Source: Stenotrophomonas indicatrix (GTDB lineage: Bacteria > Pseudomonadota > Gammaproteobacteria > Xanthomonadales > Xanthomonadaceae). From it: a stretch of DNA of 64,000 nt. Shown in pieces: positions 25,996 to 35,256 of the stretch (position 1 is its first letter; every line of letters begins with the position of its first letter). The translations under genes and the position numbers were made by a program. The notes beneath the pieces are model-generated. The model saw only the letters and a program-made list of their open reading frames with translations. It searched no databases and was not told where the DNA came from. The DNA lies in NCBI RefSeq assembly GCF_002750975.1, contig NZ_PEJS01000001.1, positions 3,906,001-3,970,000 on the forward strand. Direction: 5' to 3'.

Positions 25996-26127
25996 CGGGG
26001 TTCTCTCCTGGCAGGGGTGCGGCGCGAATGGTGGATCGGCGGGCAAAACGCTCCCGGGCCACGGCTCCCACCGTCGTGGTGAAGCCGTAGTCGGAATGGG
26101 CGGGGGAGGAGCGGTGTTACGTGGCGG

Positions 26128-29100
26128 TCATGGGGCGACGATGCTGGCGGAGTCGCCCTCCTGGCCGATCAGCACGGCGTTGGCCCAGTTGGCACAGACC
26201 TGGGCGGGTTGGCTGCCCTGCGCACCCAGCGTGCGCAGGCTCAGGGTGGAAAGGCCACGGATGTCCAGCTCCGGCTTGACCACGCCGGGCGCCTTCACCA
26301 GGCCGCTGTCATACAGCAGGCGGTTGTCGCCCCAGACCTGGAACTGCAGGCCACCGGCCGTGCGGCAGGCGTCGTCAATGCCGAGGTCGGCACGCAGCAG
26401 GCGCCATCCCCCCTGCAGGCGCAGGTCGATGCGGCTGTTGGCGGACACGCCCAGGCCGCGGCGGAACTGCAGGCCGTTCATGCGCATGCCGGCGTCGCCG
26501 GTGAACGCCTTGTCGGCGTGCACCTGGCTGGCCAGCGCGGCCGGCACCGGCAGCTCGGAGAGATAGCGCTGCCGGGCCGGTCGCTCCGGTTCCTGGTGTT
26601 CGAGGATGTGGAAGGTGGACAGCGCAATCGGGCCGACGTCGCGCGGTTGCAGCGCGTCGAAGGCACGCGCACTGCCCTGTGCAGCGGTCACCATCGGATC
26701 GGTGCTGGAGGCACCATCACCTTCGGGGTTCTGCACGCTCAACACGCGGAAGCGCAGCAGGCGGCCGGCGTGGGCCGGGAAGTCGATGCGCTGCGTGCCT
26801 TCCTTCAGCTGCAGGTGGCCGCGGGCAATCGGTTCACCCCACTCGCCGTTGCTGTCGCCCAGGTACACCTCGTAGTCGCGCACCTGGCCGTGCTTCCAGT
26901 TCTTGTCGTTGCGCGGCGCGATGTCGATGCCATCGATCATCTTCCGTTCGCCGAAACCGATCACCCACTCGTGGGCACCGGTGCGCACGGCCTGGTTGCG
27001 CACGCTGCGGAACCAGGTGGCCGGATCATCATCGAAGGCATTTTCCAGCGCATGGCCGGGTTCTTCGGCCGGGCGGTTGACCACCAGCAGGCTGTCGGCC
27101 GGCAGTTCGCGGCCCAGCACCGGTGCAGCCGGATAGGCATCGTCGGCGGCCGCTGCGGCGACGGCGAAGTCCAGCTGCAGCTGCAGCGGCTGGCGGATGT
27201 CCTGCGCCGCGGTGCGTACATGCAGGGTGCCGCGACGCTCCTTGGCATCGAAGTACCAACCCTCGCTGGCGCTGTTGAATGCGGTCGCGTCGGCCAGCGC
27301 CGGCAGCGCGCGGCCAGCGGCCTGCACCGCACGCGGCGCCTGCCGGCTGAGCACGCGCAGGCCATAGCGGCGCTGTGCCAGCTGGCCGTTGTACTGGCCC
27401 TGTACCGCATCGATCTGTACCTGCACCGGGCCACTGCCCCGTGCCGGCGCCTGCACACTGATCCGCTGCGTGCTCGATTCGCCCTGCTGGTAGCGGCGGG
27501 TGTTGCCGTCATCTTCGTACAGCGTGTACTGCGAATCACCCTGCGGGTACAGGTCGAAGGTCACTTCATCGAGCGGTTTCTCGCCGTCGAACAGCATCGA
27601 CGGGTACATCGGCAGGATCGCACCGGCACGCACGAACACCGGCAGCGTGGCCAGGTCCACCTGGCGGTCCAGCTGGCGGCCATCGGCAGCGGCCTGCACG
27701 CGGCGGCCATCCCAGTAGTCGATCCAGCCGCCGGCGGGCAGGTGGATGTCGCGGCGCCAACCACGGCTGGCGGCCTGGCTGCGGTACACCGGTGCAACCA
27801 GCAGGTCGCGGCCGAGCAGGAACTGGTACTTGTAGGTTTCATCCTGCGCGTGCGGATCGCGCGGGTTGTCCCACATCAGGCCACGCACCGGCGGTGCACC
27901 GGTCTGTGCGGCCTCATGCACCAGCCCATACATGTACGGGGTCAGGCGCATCTTCAACTTCAGATAATCGCGGTTGATGCTGCGGTAGGGCTCGTCGTAC
28001 CACCACGGATGCTTGCGCGCATTCGACGACCAGCCGCTCATGCCCATCAGCACCGGGGTGAACGCCTTCCACTGCAGGTCGCGGGTGAAGGTCTCGGCGC
28101 TGCCGCCGAAGATCGCGTCCACATCGCCGCTGGCGTAGGCCATGCCGGACAGGCCCGAACCCACCAGGGTCGGTACATGCCAGCGGATGTAGTCCCAGCT
28201 GCTGCTCTGGTCGCCGGTCCAGGCCACGGCATAGCGCTGGATGCCGGCCCAGCCCATCACCGTCCACAGGAACGGGCGCGAATCGGAATTGTCGAGGATG
28301 CCGTTGAACGCCTGGCGGTTGGCATCCATCGCGAACTGGTAGCCCTTGCCGGTCCAGGCCACGTCCAGTTTCTGCACGCGGCTGCCGGCCTTGCCCACTT
28401 CCCAGGCGATCTTGTCGACGCCGTTCTCGGTCCACAGGCCGGTGCGGAAGCCGTACCCGGCCAGGCCCTTCACCGTCTCCGGCAACTGCTTGTAGCCGCA
28501 GCCATAGCCATCGTTGGGCAGGATCCAGCCGCCGGGCATGTCATTGGCGCGGTACTGTTTGGCTACGCTGTCGATCACATCGGGGGTGGTGCCGGTCGGG
28601 CCGTCGCTCCAGCCCTCGGGCACGGTGCCGGGCTTCTTGCCGTTGTCGCCGTCGTTGTAGCAATCGGCATCGCCGTAGGACAGCGCCCAGCGCGCGACCA
28701 TGTTCGGGCGGCCGGTCAGCTGGGTGTAGCGCTCGATCAGCTTCGGCAGATCGGCGCCAACGAAGTAATACGCATCGAAGCGGTCTTCGCGATGCAGCAG
28801 GGTGGCCTGGTCGCTCTGCCGCAGATCGTAGCTGCCATCGCTCCACGTATTGCGCAGCATGCCCCAGCCACGGCTGCTCAGCAGCATCGGTGCCGGGCTC
28901 GGGCGATCCCCCTCTTCCCAGCCGCCGGAGTACGAGACGTCCAGTTCGCGGCCCTTGAACTGGTAGCGGCCGTTCTGTTGGCCACCGCCGTAATAGCCTT
29001 CATCGGCCTGCGAGGACAGCACCTGCACGCTCTGCGCGGCATCCAGGTCCAGCGGCTGCAGTTCCTGCCACAGCGCGGTGGGCTGGCCGTTGTCCAGACG

Positions 29101-29487
29101 CTCCAGGCGCAGGCGCAACGGCTGCCGCTGCACATGCAGCACGAGTGCAGCGGTACGCACGCGGATCTCCTGCGCGTCTTCTTCCAGCTGTGCCTGCACG
29201 TTGGCCTTGGGCTGTGGCAGCACGATCGGCGCGGCCTTGTCGCCGGCACCGGTCAGCTTGCCGTTGCGGCCGGCCTGTACGCGGATGATGTCGGTGGCCG
29301 GCAGTTCAATGCGGATGCGCGTGCCGTTGTCGGTCTGCAGGTCCCAGCCGTTTACACCCTCGGTGCTGGCACTGGCGCTGACCGAGCGCAGGTTGCCGAC
29401 CGGTGCGGCCTGGGCCGACAGGGACGCCGACAGCAGTGCCGGCAACAGGGCCAGCAGCAGTGGCGAACGACGAACGCAGATTTCCAC
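26128..29487 (-). CDS. Exported GH31 glycosidase with F5/8C and NPCBM modules, probable alpha-GalNAcase
   Basis: The GTG start at 29487 is preceded by GGGAG at 5 bases and leads straight into a signal peptide (RRSPLLLALLPALLSASLSA); 1119 residues. Order: N-terminal sandwich (about 35-230, GYYGGGQQNGRYQFKG), GH31 barrel (about 230-560), beta-sandwich domains, an F5/8 type C/CBM32-like module (about 790-910, ENAFDDDPATWFRSVRNQ) and an NPCBM module (about 960-1110). Candidate nucleophile Asp375 is in KLDVAWTGKGY; candidate acid/base Asp426 is in WTGDQSSSWDY. The KLDVAW motif and these modules fit the GH31 branch that acts on alpha-linked GalNAc. It starts a unit with the receptor and GH109-type gene. 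An alpha-galactosidase or alpha-xylosidase role is the alternative. Confidence 0.82.
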   Translation of the reverse strand: MEICVRRSPLLLALLPALLSASLSAQAAPVGNLRSVSASASTEGVNGWDLQTDNGTRIRIELPATDIIRVQAGRNGKLTGAGDKAAPIVLPQPKANVQAQLEEDAQEIRVRTAALVLHVQRQPLRLRLERLDNGQPTALWQELQPLDLDAAQSVQVLSSQADEGYYGGGQQNGRYQFKGRELDVSYSGGWEEGDRPSPAPMLLSSRGWGMLRNTWSDGSYDLRQSDQATLLHREDRFDAYYFVGADLPKLIERYTQLTGRPNMVARWALSYGDADCYNDGDNGKKPGTVPEGWSDGPTGTTPDVIDSVAKQYRANDMPGGWILPNDGYGCGYKQLPETVKGLAGYGFRTGLWTENGVDKIAWEVGKAGSRVQKLDVAWTGKGYQFAMDANRQAFNGILDNSDSRPFLWTVMGWAGIQRYAVAWTGDQSSSWDYIRWHVPTLVGSGLSGMAYASGDVDAIFGGSAETFTRDLQWKAFTPVLMGMSGWSSNARKHPWWYDEPYRSINRDYLKLKMRLTPYMYGLVHEAAQTGAPPVRGLMWDNPRDPHAQDETYKYQFLLGRDLLVAPVYRSQAASRGWRRDIHLPAGGWIDYWDGRRVQAAADGRQLDRQVDLATLPVFVRAGAILPMYPSMLFDGEKPLDEVTFDLYPQGDSQYTLYEDDGNTRRYQQGESSTQRISVQAPARGSGPVQVQIDAVQGQYNGQLAQRRYGLRVLSRQAPRAVQAAGRALPALADATAFNSASEGWYFDAKERRGTLHVRTAAQDIRQPLQLQLDFAVAAAAADDAYPAAPVLGRELPADSLLVVNRPAEEPGHALENAFDDDPATWFRSVRNQAVRTGAHEWVIGFGERKMIDGIDIAPRNDKNWKHGQVRDYEVYLGDSNGEWGEPIARGHLQLKEGTQRIDFPAHAGRLLRFRVLSVQNPEGDGASSTDPMVTAAQGSARAFDALQPRDVGPIALSTFHILEHQEPERPARQRYLSELPVPAALASQVHADKAFTGDAGMRMNGLQFRRGLGVSANSRIDLRLQGGWRLLRADLGIDDACRTAGGLQFQVWGDNRLLYDSGLVKAPGVVKPELDIRGLSTLSLRTLGAQGSQPAQVCANWANAVLIGQEGDSASIVAP

Positions 29488-29808
29488 ACGGACTCCCAAC
29501 CCGTTCACCGGGCGTTTCGAAAGCGGTTGGGCCGACTCTAGGGCAGCGATTCGAAAGATGTCAACAAATTGAAAGGAAAAAGGAAGATATATTTGGATGA
29601 AACGAAAGTTGTTGCGGCGCAATACTTTGTGTAACCGCTTGCAGGCGCCTGTTAAGCATTGTGCGATACGGCATCCGGCGGTTTCTTTCGTTTCCAGAGT
29701 GATGCCGCGCGAGGAAAGTCATCACCGCGATATCTTTCTTTTTACTTTCGGTATTTGACATTTCGAAAGAAAACACAGATGGTGCGCTGGCCCAACTGGA
29801 ACCTCCGA
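29488..29808. promoter_or_regulatory. Divergent control region of the GalNAc locus with two inverted operator motifs
   Basis: This AT-richer gap separates the GH31 arm from the agaS arm. CTTTCGTTTC occurs on the plus strand at 29685-29694 and on the minus strand at 29599-29608, an inverted pair 76 bases apart. The core TTTCGTTT agrees with the AgaR/DeoR-family operator described for enterobacterial aga genes. Further partial copies (CTTTCGG at 29745-29751, TTTCGAAAG at 29761-29769) and a TTGACA at 29756-29761 lie near the agaS start. The agaR gene of the plus-strand operon would be the natural regulator. Site use is inferred. Confidence 0.6.
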
Positions 29809-30963
29809 ATGGACGTCACCCTGCTTTCCGATGTGTCCGCCTGGCAGCGCCGCGGCGGAGCCGATACCGCTACCGAAATCGCCCAGCAGCCGGCGCTGTG
29901 GGAAGCCCTTGCACAGGATCTGTCGCGTGCCCGCGACCGCCTGCAGGCCTTCCTCGGCGACAGCCTCAACGACCCGAACCAGCGCGTGCTGTTCACCGGC
30001 GCCGGCAGCTCCGGCTTCATCGCTGAAATGGTGGCCGATGCCATCAACGCGCAGTGGCCGGCCGAGGTGCGCGTGGTGCATACCACCAGCCTGCTCACCC
30101 ATCCTGCGCTGTACCTGCAGCGCGATCGTCCGACCCTGCTGGTGTCGTTCGGCCGCAGCGGCTCCAGCCCCGAAAGCGTTGCCGCCGTCGACCGTGTGCG
30201 CAGTGACGTGGACGATGCGCGCTTCCTGGACATCACCTGCAATGCCGAGGGCGAGCTGGCCCGCCGTGGCGCCGGCCGTGCCGACACCTTCACCCTGCTG
30301 ATGCCGTCGGCCAGCTGCGACCGCGCCTTCGCCATGACCAGCAGCCTGACCTGCATGCTGCTGGCGGCATTGACCGTGTTCGACCGTTCGCCGTGGGATG
30401 CGCGCATCGCGCGCCTGCAGCAGATTGCCGGTCTGGCCCGCGAAGGCCAGGCCCAATGGGATGCAGCTGTGGCCGCGCTGGCGCAGCGCCCGTTCAACCG
30501 GGTCATCTACCTTGGCAGCGGCCCGCTGGAAGCACTGGCGCGCGAGGCTGCGCTGAAGGTGCTGGAGCTCACCGCCGGCCGCGTGCTGGCGCTGGCCAAC
30601 ACCCCGCTCGGCTTCCGCCATGGACCGAAGTCCACGCTGGACGGCAGCACCCTGGTGGTCGTGCTGCGCAGCGTGCAGCCGCTGGCGCGCCGTTATGAGC
30701 AGGACCTGCTGGAAGAACTGCGCCGCGACGGCGTCGCCGGCCAGGTGCTGTCGATCGGCCCGCATTCGGATATCGGCGCCGACGATGACTACACCCTCAC
30801 CGTGCCTGCCCTGGATGACCCGTGGCTGGCCCCAGTGTGGCTGGGCTTTGCGCAGCTGTACGCGCTTCAGCGTTCGGCCGCACTCGGCCTGACCCCCGAC
30901 AATCCGTTCCCGGACGGCACCGTCAACCGCGTGGTCAAGGGTGTCACCATCCACCATGGCTGA
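29809..30963 (+). CDS. agaS: Galactosamine-6-phosphate isomerase/deaminase (SIS domains)
   Basis: 384 residues from MDVTLLSDVSAWQ; an ATG ten codons upstream is an alternative start, but it lies in the presumed promoter. Two SIS phosphosugar-binding halves are visible: the first with FTGAGSSGFIAEM and VSFGRSGSSPES, the second with IYLGSGPLEALAREAALKVL and a GFRHGPKS loop. AgaS converts galactosamine-6-phosphate to tagatose-6-phosphate and ammonia. It is the first gene of the plus-strand operon, and its last 8 bases overlap the kinase start. Confidence 0.88.
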   Translation: MDVTLLSDVSAWQRRGGADTATEIAQQPALWEALAQDLSRARDRLQAFLGDSLNDPNQRVLFTGAGSSGFIAEMVADAINAQWPAEVRVVHTTSLLTHPALYLQRDRPTLLVSFGRSGSSPESVAAVDRVRSDVDDARFLDITCNAEGELARRGAGRADTFTLLMPSASCDRAFAMTSSLTCMLLAALTVFDRSPWDARIARLQQIAGLAREGQAQWDAAVAALAQRPFNRVIYLGSGPLEALAREAALKVLELTAGRVLALANTPLGFRHGPKSTLDGSTLVVVLRSVQPLARRYEQDLLEELRRDGVAGQVLSIGPHSDIGADDDYTLTVPALDDPWLAPVWLGFAQLYALQRSAALGLTPDNPFPDGTVNRVVKGVTIHHG

Positions 30964-31894
30964 GCTGATCGCCAACGCCTGCTACGGCATCGACATCGGC
31001 GGCACCAAGATCGAGCTGGTGGTGTGCGATGCGGCGATGCAGGTCACCTGGCGCCGCCGCGTGGCTACCCCGCAGGGCGACTACGACGGCTTCCTGCAGG
31101 CGGTGGTGACATTGGTTGCTGAAGCCGATGCTGCGCTGGGTCGCAGCGATGCGGCCATCGGCATCGCCCTGCCCGGCGTGCGTGATCGTCGCAACGGCCG
31201 CCAGCTCAGCGCCAATGTGCCTGCGCTGACCGGTCAATGCGTGGCGGCTGATCTGCAGGCACGCCTGCAGCGCCCGCTGCATTTCGGCAACGACCTGCAG
31301 TGTTTTGCGCTCTCTGAAGCGCACGGTGGCGCCGCCGATGGCTACCCCAGCATGTTCGGCGCCATCCTCGGCACCGGTGCCGGTGGCGGCTTCTGCCTGC
31401 AGGGGCGCCTGCTGTCCGGCTTCAACGGCCTGGCCGGCGAATGGGGCCACTGGAGCGTGCCGGGTCACCTGCTGCAGCGTCATGGCCTGCCGCTCATCGA
31501 TTGCGCCTGTGGCCTGCAAGGCTGCGTGGAGCGCTACGTGTCCGGGAGTGGCCTGGCGATGATCGAGCGCCACCTCGGTGGCAGCGCTGCCGATGCCAGC
31601 GTGGTGGTCGCCCTGGCCGAGGCCGGCGATGCACGTGCACGGCAGGCACTGGACATCCATCGCGACCTGCTCGGCCACAGCCTGGCCGCACTGGTGCTGG
31701 CACTGGACCCGCACGTGATCGTGCTCGGTGGCGGCCTGTCCCAGTACGCACCGCTGTACCAGCTGTTGCCGGCGGCCATCGCCGCGCATCTGTTCAACGG
31801 CGTGCAGGTGCCACCCATCGTTCCGCCGCGCTTCGGCGATGCCGGTGGTGCACGCGGTGCCGCCCTGCTGGCCTGCCAACCCTCGTTTTCCTGA
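30956..31894 (+). CDS. agaK: ROK-family N-acetylgalactosamine kinase
   Basis: 312 residues from MAELIANACYG. The ATP site YGIDIGGTKIELVV is at the N-terminus, and the ROK zinc signature DCACGLQGCVERYVSG is near residue 185, followed by VIVLGGGLSQYAPL. ROK kinases phosphorylate free hexoses; the position between agaS and agaZ indicates GalNAc to GalNAc-6-phosphate, needed because the locus has a porter rather than a phosphotransferase system. The start overlaps the end of agaS (ATGGCTGA). The sugar specificity is from context. Confidence 0.85.
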   Translation: MAELIANACYGIDIGGTKIELVVCDAAMQVTWRRRVATPQGDYDGFLQAVVTLVAEADAALGRSDAAIGIALPGVRDRRNGRQLSANVPALTGQCVAADLQARLQRPLHFGNDLQCFALSEAHGGAADGYPSMFGAILGTGAGGGFCLQGRLLSGFNGLAGEWGHWSVPGHLLQRHGLPLIDCACGLQGCVERYVSGSGLAMIERHLGGSAADASVVVALAEAGDARARQALDIHRDLLGHSLAALVLALDPHVIVLGGGLSQYAPLYQLLPAAIAAHLFNGVQVPPIVPPRFGDAGGARGAALLACQPSFS

Positions 31895-31910
31895 TGTCCG
31901 GAGCTTGACC

Positions 31911-33245
31911 ATGTCCCCGTTGCAGACCCTGCTTGCCTCCCACCGCGCCGGCCACAACGTCGGCCTGTACAGCGTCTGCTGCAGCAACGAACAGGTGCTG
32001 CGCGCGGCCATGCACGTGGCGTTGGCGCACGATACCGTGCTGCTGATCGAAGCCACCTCCAACCAGGTCGACCAGTTCGGCGGCTACACCGGCATGACCC
32101 CGCCGCAGTACCGCGACTACGTCGGCACCCTGGCCGATGAGGAAGGCTTCCCGCGCGAGCGCTTGATCCTCGGCGGTGACCACCTTGGCCCGAACGCGTG
32201 GCAGAAGCGCCCGGCCGCCGAAGCGATGACCCATGCGCGCGTGCTGATCGAGGCCTACGTCGCCGCTGGTTTCCACAAGATCCACCTGGACTGCAGCATG
32301 TCCTGCGCCGATGACCCGGTGCCGCTGCCCGATGCCATCGTTGCTGCACGTTCGGCCGAGCTGGCCGAGATCGCCGAGCGCACCGCCGCCGAGAACGGCC
32401 TGCCGCCGCCGGTCTATGTCATCGGTACCGAAGTGCCGATTCCCGGTGGCGAAGCCTCGCTGGCCGGTGGCCTGCAGGTGACCACCCCGGCTGCCGCTGC
32501 GCAGACCCTGGCCATCCACCGGCAGGCCTTCGATACCCCGCTGCTGCGCGATGCATGGCAGCGTGTGCTGGCCATGGTGGTGCAGCCGGGCGTGGACTTC
32601 GACCACAGCAGCGTGCACGAGTACGACGCGGCCGCCGCCAGCGAGCTGGCCGACTTCCTCGAACAGCAGCCGCGCATCGTGTTCGAAGCGCATTCGACCG
32701 ACTACCAGCGCGAAAGCGGCCTGCATGCCCTGGTGCGCGACCATTTCGCCATCCTCAAGGTTGGCCCCGCGGCCACCTTCGCCTACCGCGAAGCGCTGTT
32801 CGCACTCGCTGCCATCGAAGCCGAGCTGCTGCCGGCCGCGCAGTGCTCGCGCCTGCCGCAGGTGCTGGACGAGGTGATGGTGGCGCAGCCGAAGTCCTGG
32901 CAGTCCTACTACCAGGGCGACGAAGCGACCCTGCGCCTGCTGCGCAGCTATTCCTTCAGTGACCGCTGCCGCTACTACTGGGGCGAGCCGGCGCTGGTGC
33001 AGGCCGTGCAGACCCTGTTCGCCAACCTGGAACTGCACGCGCCGCCGCTGGTGCTGCTCAGCCAGTACCTGCCGGAGCAGTACCGCGCCGTGCGCGAGGG
33101 CACCCTGGCCAATACGCCTACCGCCCTGGTGCAGCATCGCATCGGCCTGTGCCTGGGCGAATACGCCCGCGCCTGCAGCGCCAACCAGGCAGGAACCCGC
33201 AAGCACAACGCAAGTCCGGCTGCCGCCGATCTTGCGAACGGCTAA
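31911..33245 (+). CDS. agaZ: Tagatose-bisphosphate aldolase subunit / tagatose-6-phosphate kinase-like, GatZ/KbaZ family
   Basis: 444 residues; CGGAG lies 7 bases before ATG 31911. The family is clear from NVGLYSVCCSNEQVL, EATSNQVDQFGGYTGMTP, RLILGGDHLGPNAWQ and FHKIHLDCSMSCADD. GatZ/KbaZ were first described as non-catalytic partners of the class II tagatose-bisphosphate aldolase GatY/KbaY; comparative work on GalNAc pathways also proposed a tagatose-6-phosphate kinase role for AgaZ. No gatY/agaY and no pfkB-type kinase occur in the window, so the last two steps of the pathway must use genes elsewhere or a different chemistry. Confidence 0.85.
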   Translation: MSPLQTLLASHRAGHNVGLYSVCCSNEQVLRAAMHVALAHDTVLLIEATSNQVDQFGGYTGMTPPQYRDYVGTLADEEGFPRERLILGGDHLGPNAWQKRPAAEAMTHARVLIEAYVAAGFHKIHLDCSMSCADDPVPLPDAIVAARSAELAEIAERTAAENGLPPPVYVIGTEVPIPGGEASLAGGLQVTTPAAAAQTLAIHRQAFDTPLLRDAWQRVLAMVVQPGVDFDHSSVHEYDAAAASELADFLEQQPRIVFEAHSTDYQRESGLHALVRDHFAILKVGPAATFAYREALFALAAIEAELLPAAQCSRLPQVLDEVMVAQPKSWQSYYQGDEATLRLLRSYSFSDRCRYYWGEPALVQAVQTLFANLELHAPPLVLLSQYLPEQYRAVREGTLANTPTALVQHRIGLCLGEYARACSANQAGTRKHNASPAAADLANG

Positions 33246-33272
33246 TCTCTACCTTTCCCTGCGAAACCGAGA

Positions 33273-34055
33273 ATGGCCATGCGCAACACCCGCTCCCGCC
33301 GGCAACAGATCCTGCAGCTGCTGATCGAGCACGGCACGGTGCAGGTGGCCGATCTGGTCGAGCGCTTCGGCGTGTCGGCGGTGACCATCCGTGCCGACCT
33401 GACCCACTTCGAATCGCAGGGGCTGGCCACGCGAACCCACGGTGGCGCCACCCTGGTGCGAACGCCGCCGCAGGAGCAGGACATCCATGAAAAGGATGCG
33501 CTGAACCTGCCGCTGAAGGACTCCATCGGCACGGCGGCCGCGCGCCTGGTGCAGGCCGGTGACAACATCATCATCGACTCCGGCTCCACCACGATGACCC
33601 TGGCCCGCCATCTGCGCGAACACCGCGATGTGACGGTGATGACCAACGGCCTGAACATCGCCTGGGAACTGGCCAACGCGGCCGGCATCACCGTGCTGCT
33701 GACCGGCGGACTGCTGCGCCAGCAATCGCTGTCGCTGCAGGGCAGCCAGGCCGAAGCCAGCCTCAACTCCTACAGTTTCGACACCCTGTTCCTGGGCGTG
33801 GATGGCCTGGACCTGCAGTTCGGCCTGACCACCCACGACGAAGCCGAAGCCCGCCTCAACCACCGCATGGTCGAACGCGCGCGGCGCATCGTGGTGCTCA
33901 CCGACGCCTCCAAATTCGGACGCGTCAGCCTGCACCGCATCGCCCGCCTCGATCAGATCCACGCCATCATCACCGACGCCGGCATCGACGACGCGACCCG
34001 CGAGGGGCTGCAGCGGCTGGGCATCGAAGTGATCATCGCCGAGCCCCCCGCATGA
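33273..34055 (+). CDS. agaR: DeoR-family transcriptional regulator of the GalNAc genes
   Basis: 260 residues. An N-terminal winged helix (RRQQILQLLIEHGTVQVADL, then FGVSAVTIRADLTHFE) is followed by the DeoR C-terminal sensor domain (GDNIIIDSGSTTMTLA, TGGLLRQQSLSLQG, LFLGVDGLD). DeoR proteins sense phosphosugars and usually repress. It overlaps the next gene by 4 bases (ATGA), so it is made from the operon it probably controls. The likely targets are the CTTTCGTTTC sites at 29.6-29.7 kb. Met3 (33279) is an equally possible start. Confidence 0.87.
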   Translation: MAMRNTRSRRQQILQLLIEHGTVQVADLVERFGVSAVTIRADLTHFESQGLATRTHGGATLVRTPPQEQDIHEKDALNLPLKDSIGTAAARLVQAGDNIIIDSGSTTMTLARHLREHRDVTVMTNGLNIAWELANAAGITVLLTGGLLRQQSLSLQGSQAEASLNSYSFDTLFLGVDGLDLQFGLTTHDEAEARLNHRMVERARRIVVLTDASKFGRVSLHRIARLDQIHAIITDAGIDDATREGLQRLGIEVIIAEPPA

Positions 34056-35167
34056 CCGACACCCGCTCCCTGCATGGCCGCATCCTCACCCCGTTGGGCT
34101 GGCGTCGCGGCCAGGTCCAGTTCGATTCGCACGTGCGCCAGCTGCAGGTAAATGACCACAGCGGCGGCGATGACCCGCAGCTGCCGGTGATCCTGCCCGG
34201 CTTCATCGACCTGCACGTGCATGGCGCGGCCGGCGTCGACCTGATGCAGGGCGGCGAAGTGGCCCGCACCATCGCCCGTACCCATGCGCGCTTTGGTACC
34301 ACCACGCTGCTGGCGACCACCATGACCGCTGGCCTGGACGAGATCGAATACGCGCTGCAGGGCGTTGCGGCAACGATGGCAGCGCCCGATGCCGATGCCG
34401 CCTGCATCGCCGGTGTGCACCTGGAAGGCCCCTTCATCAGCCCGCAGCGGCTGGGCGCACAACCCAATCGTACGATCGAGGCGACGATGGCGCTGGTGCG
34501 GCAGCTGCACGCGCTGGCACCGATCCGGGTGATGACGCTGGCGCCGGAGATCGGCGAGCACACCGCGCTGATCCCCGCGCTGTCCGCACTGGGCATCCGC
34601 GTGCAGCTCGGCCACAGTGCCGGCACCTACGAGGAAGGCGTGGCCGCATTGCAGGCCGGCGCTTCCGGCTTCACCCATCTGTTCAACGGCATGACCGGCG
34701 TCGACCACTACCGGCCGGGCATCGCCGCCGCTGCCCTGGCGCATGCGCAGTACGCCGAGATCATTCCCGACCTGCAGCACATCCATCCCGGCGTGATCCG
34801 TCTGGCCGCACGCGCGATTCCGCGCCTGTATGCGGTAACCGACGCGACGGCCGCCACCGGCATGCCCGATGGCGAGTACGCACTGGGCGAGCAGCGCGTA
34901 CACAAGTGCGGCGGCTGCGTGCGCCTGGCCACCGGCTCGCTGGCCGGCAGCGCGCTGACCATGGACCAGGCGCTGCGCAACCTGGTGCAGGTGGGTCTGG
35001 ATCTGGCTGACGCATCGCAGCGCGTGTCCACCTTCCCGGCCGATTACCTGGGCTTGGGCGATCGCGGCCGCATTGCGCCCGACGCCCGCGCCGACCTGGT
35101 GGTGCTGGATGCGGAACTGCGCCTGCAGCAGGTCGTGGTGGGCGGTCGATTGATCGATCTGGACTGA
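34052..35167 (+). CDS. agaA: N-acetylgalactosamine-6-phosphate deacetylase (NagA family)
   Basis: 371 residues. Amidohydrolase motifs are in order: LPGFIDLHVHGAAGVD (metal-binding HxH), AGVHLEGPFISPQR (metal-binding Glu), VQLGHSAGTYEEG, FTHLFNGMTG and the catalytic Asp in YAVTDATAATG. It removes the acetyl group from GalNAc-6-phosphate to give galactosamine-6-phosphate, the substrate of AgaS. Sequence alone would equally allow GlcNAc-6-phosphate (NagA); the surrounding aga genes decide. The ATGA overlap with agaR shows close coupling. Confidence 0.87.
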   Translation: MTDTRSLHGRILTPLGWRRGQVQFDSHVRQLQVNDHSGGDDPQLPVILPGFIDLHVHGAAGVDLMQGGEVARTIARTHARFGTTTLLATTMTAGLDEIEYALQGVAATMAAPDADAACIAGVHLEGPFISPQRLGAQPNRTIEATMALVRQLHALAPIRVMTLAPEIGEHTALIPALSALGIRVQLGHSAGTYEEGVAALQAGASGFTHLFNGMTGVDHYRPGIAAAALAHAQYAEIIPDLQHIHPGVIRLAARAIPRLYAVTDATAATGMPDGEYALGEQRVHKCGGCVRLATGSLAGSALTMDQALRNLVQVGLDLADASQRVSTFPADYLGLGDRGRIAPDARADLVVLDAELRLQQVVVGGRLIDLD

Positions 35168-35256
35168 CACACGCCATGCGGCCCGGATGCCGCACTCAAG
35201 GCGCGCAAGCGCATTGCATCAGCCACGCACCATCCCGTCAGTCCAGGAACGAGCCG

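Noticed and set aside
22717..29541. Very long open frames on the plus strand (for example 22717-26082 and 26209-29541)
   Set aside because: They lie antisense to the TonB receptor and GH31 genes. High GC keeps the opposite frames open; their translations are low-complexity Arg/Ala/His/Gly with no domain.
35168..35256. N-terminal extension of the sugar porter from 35176
   Set aside because: The extension is hydrophilic and without a ribosome site; ATG 35257 has AGGA at 8 bases and begins a normal porter N-terminus.
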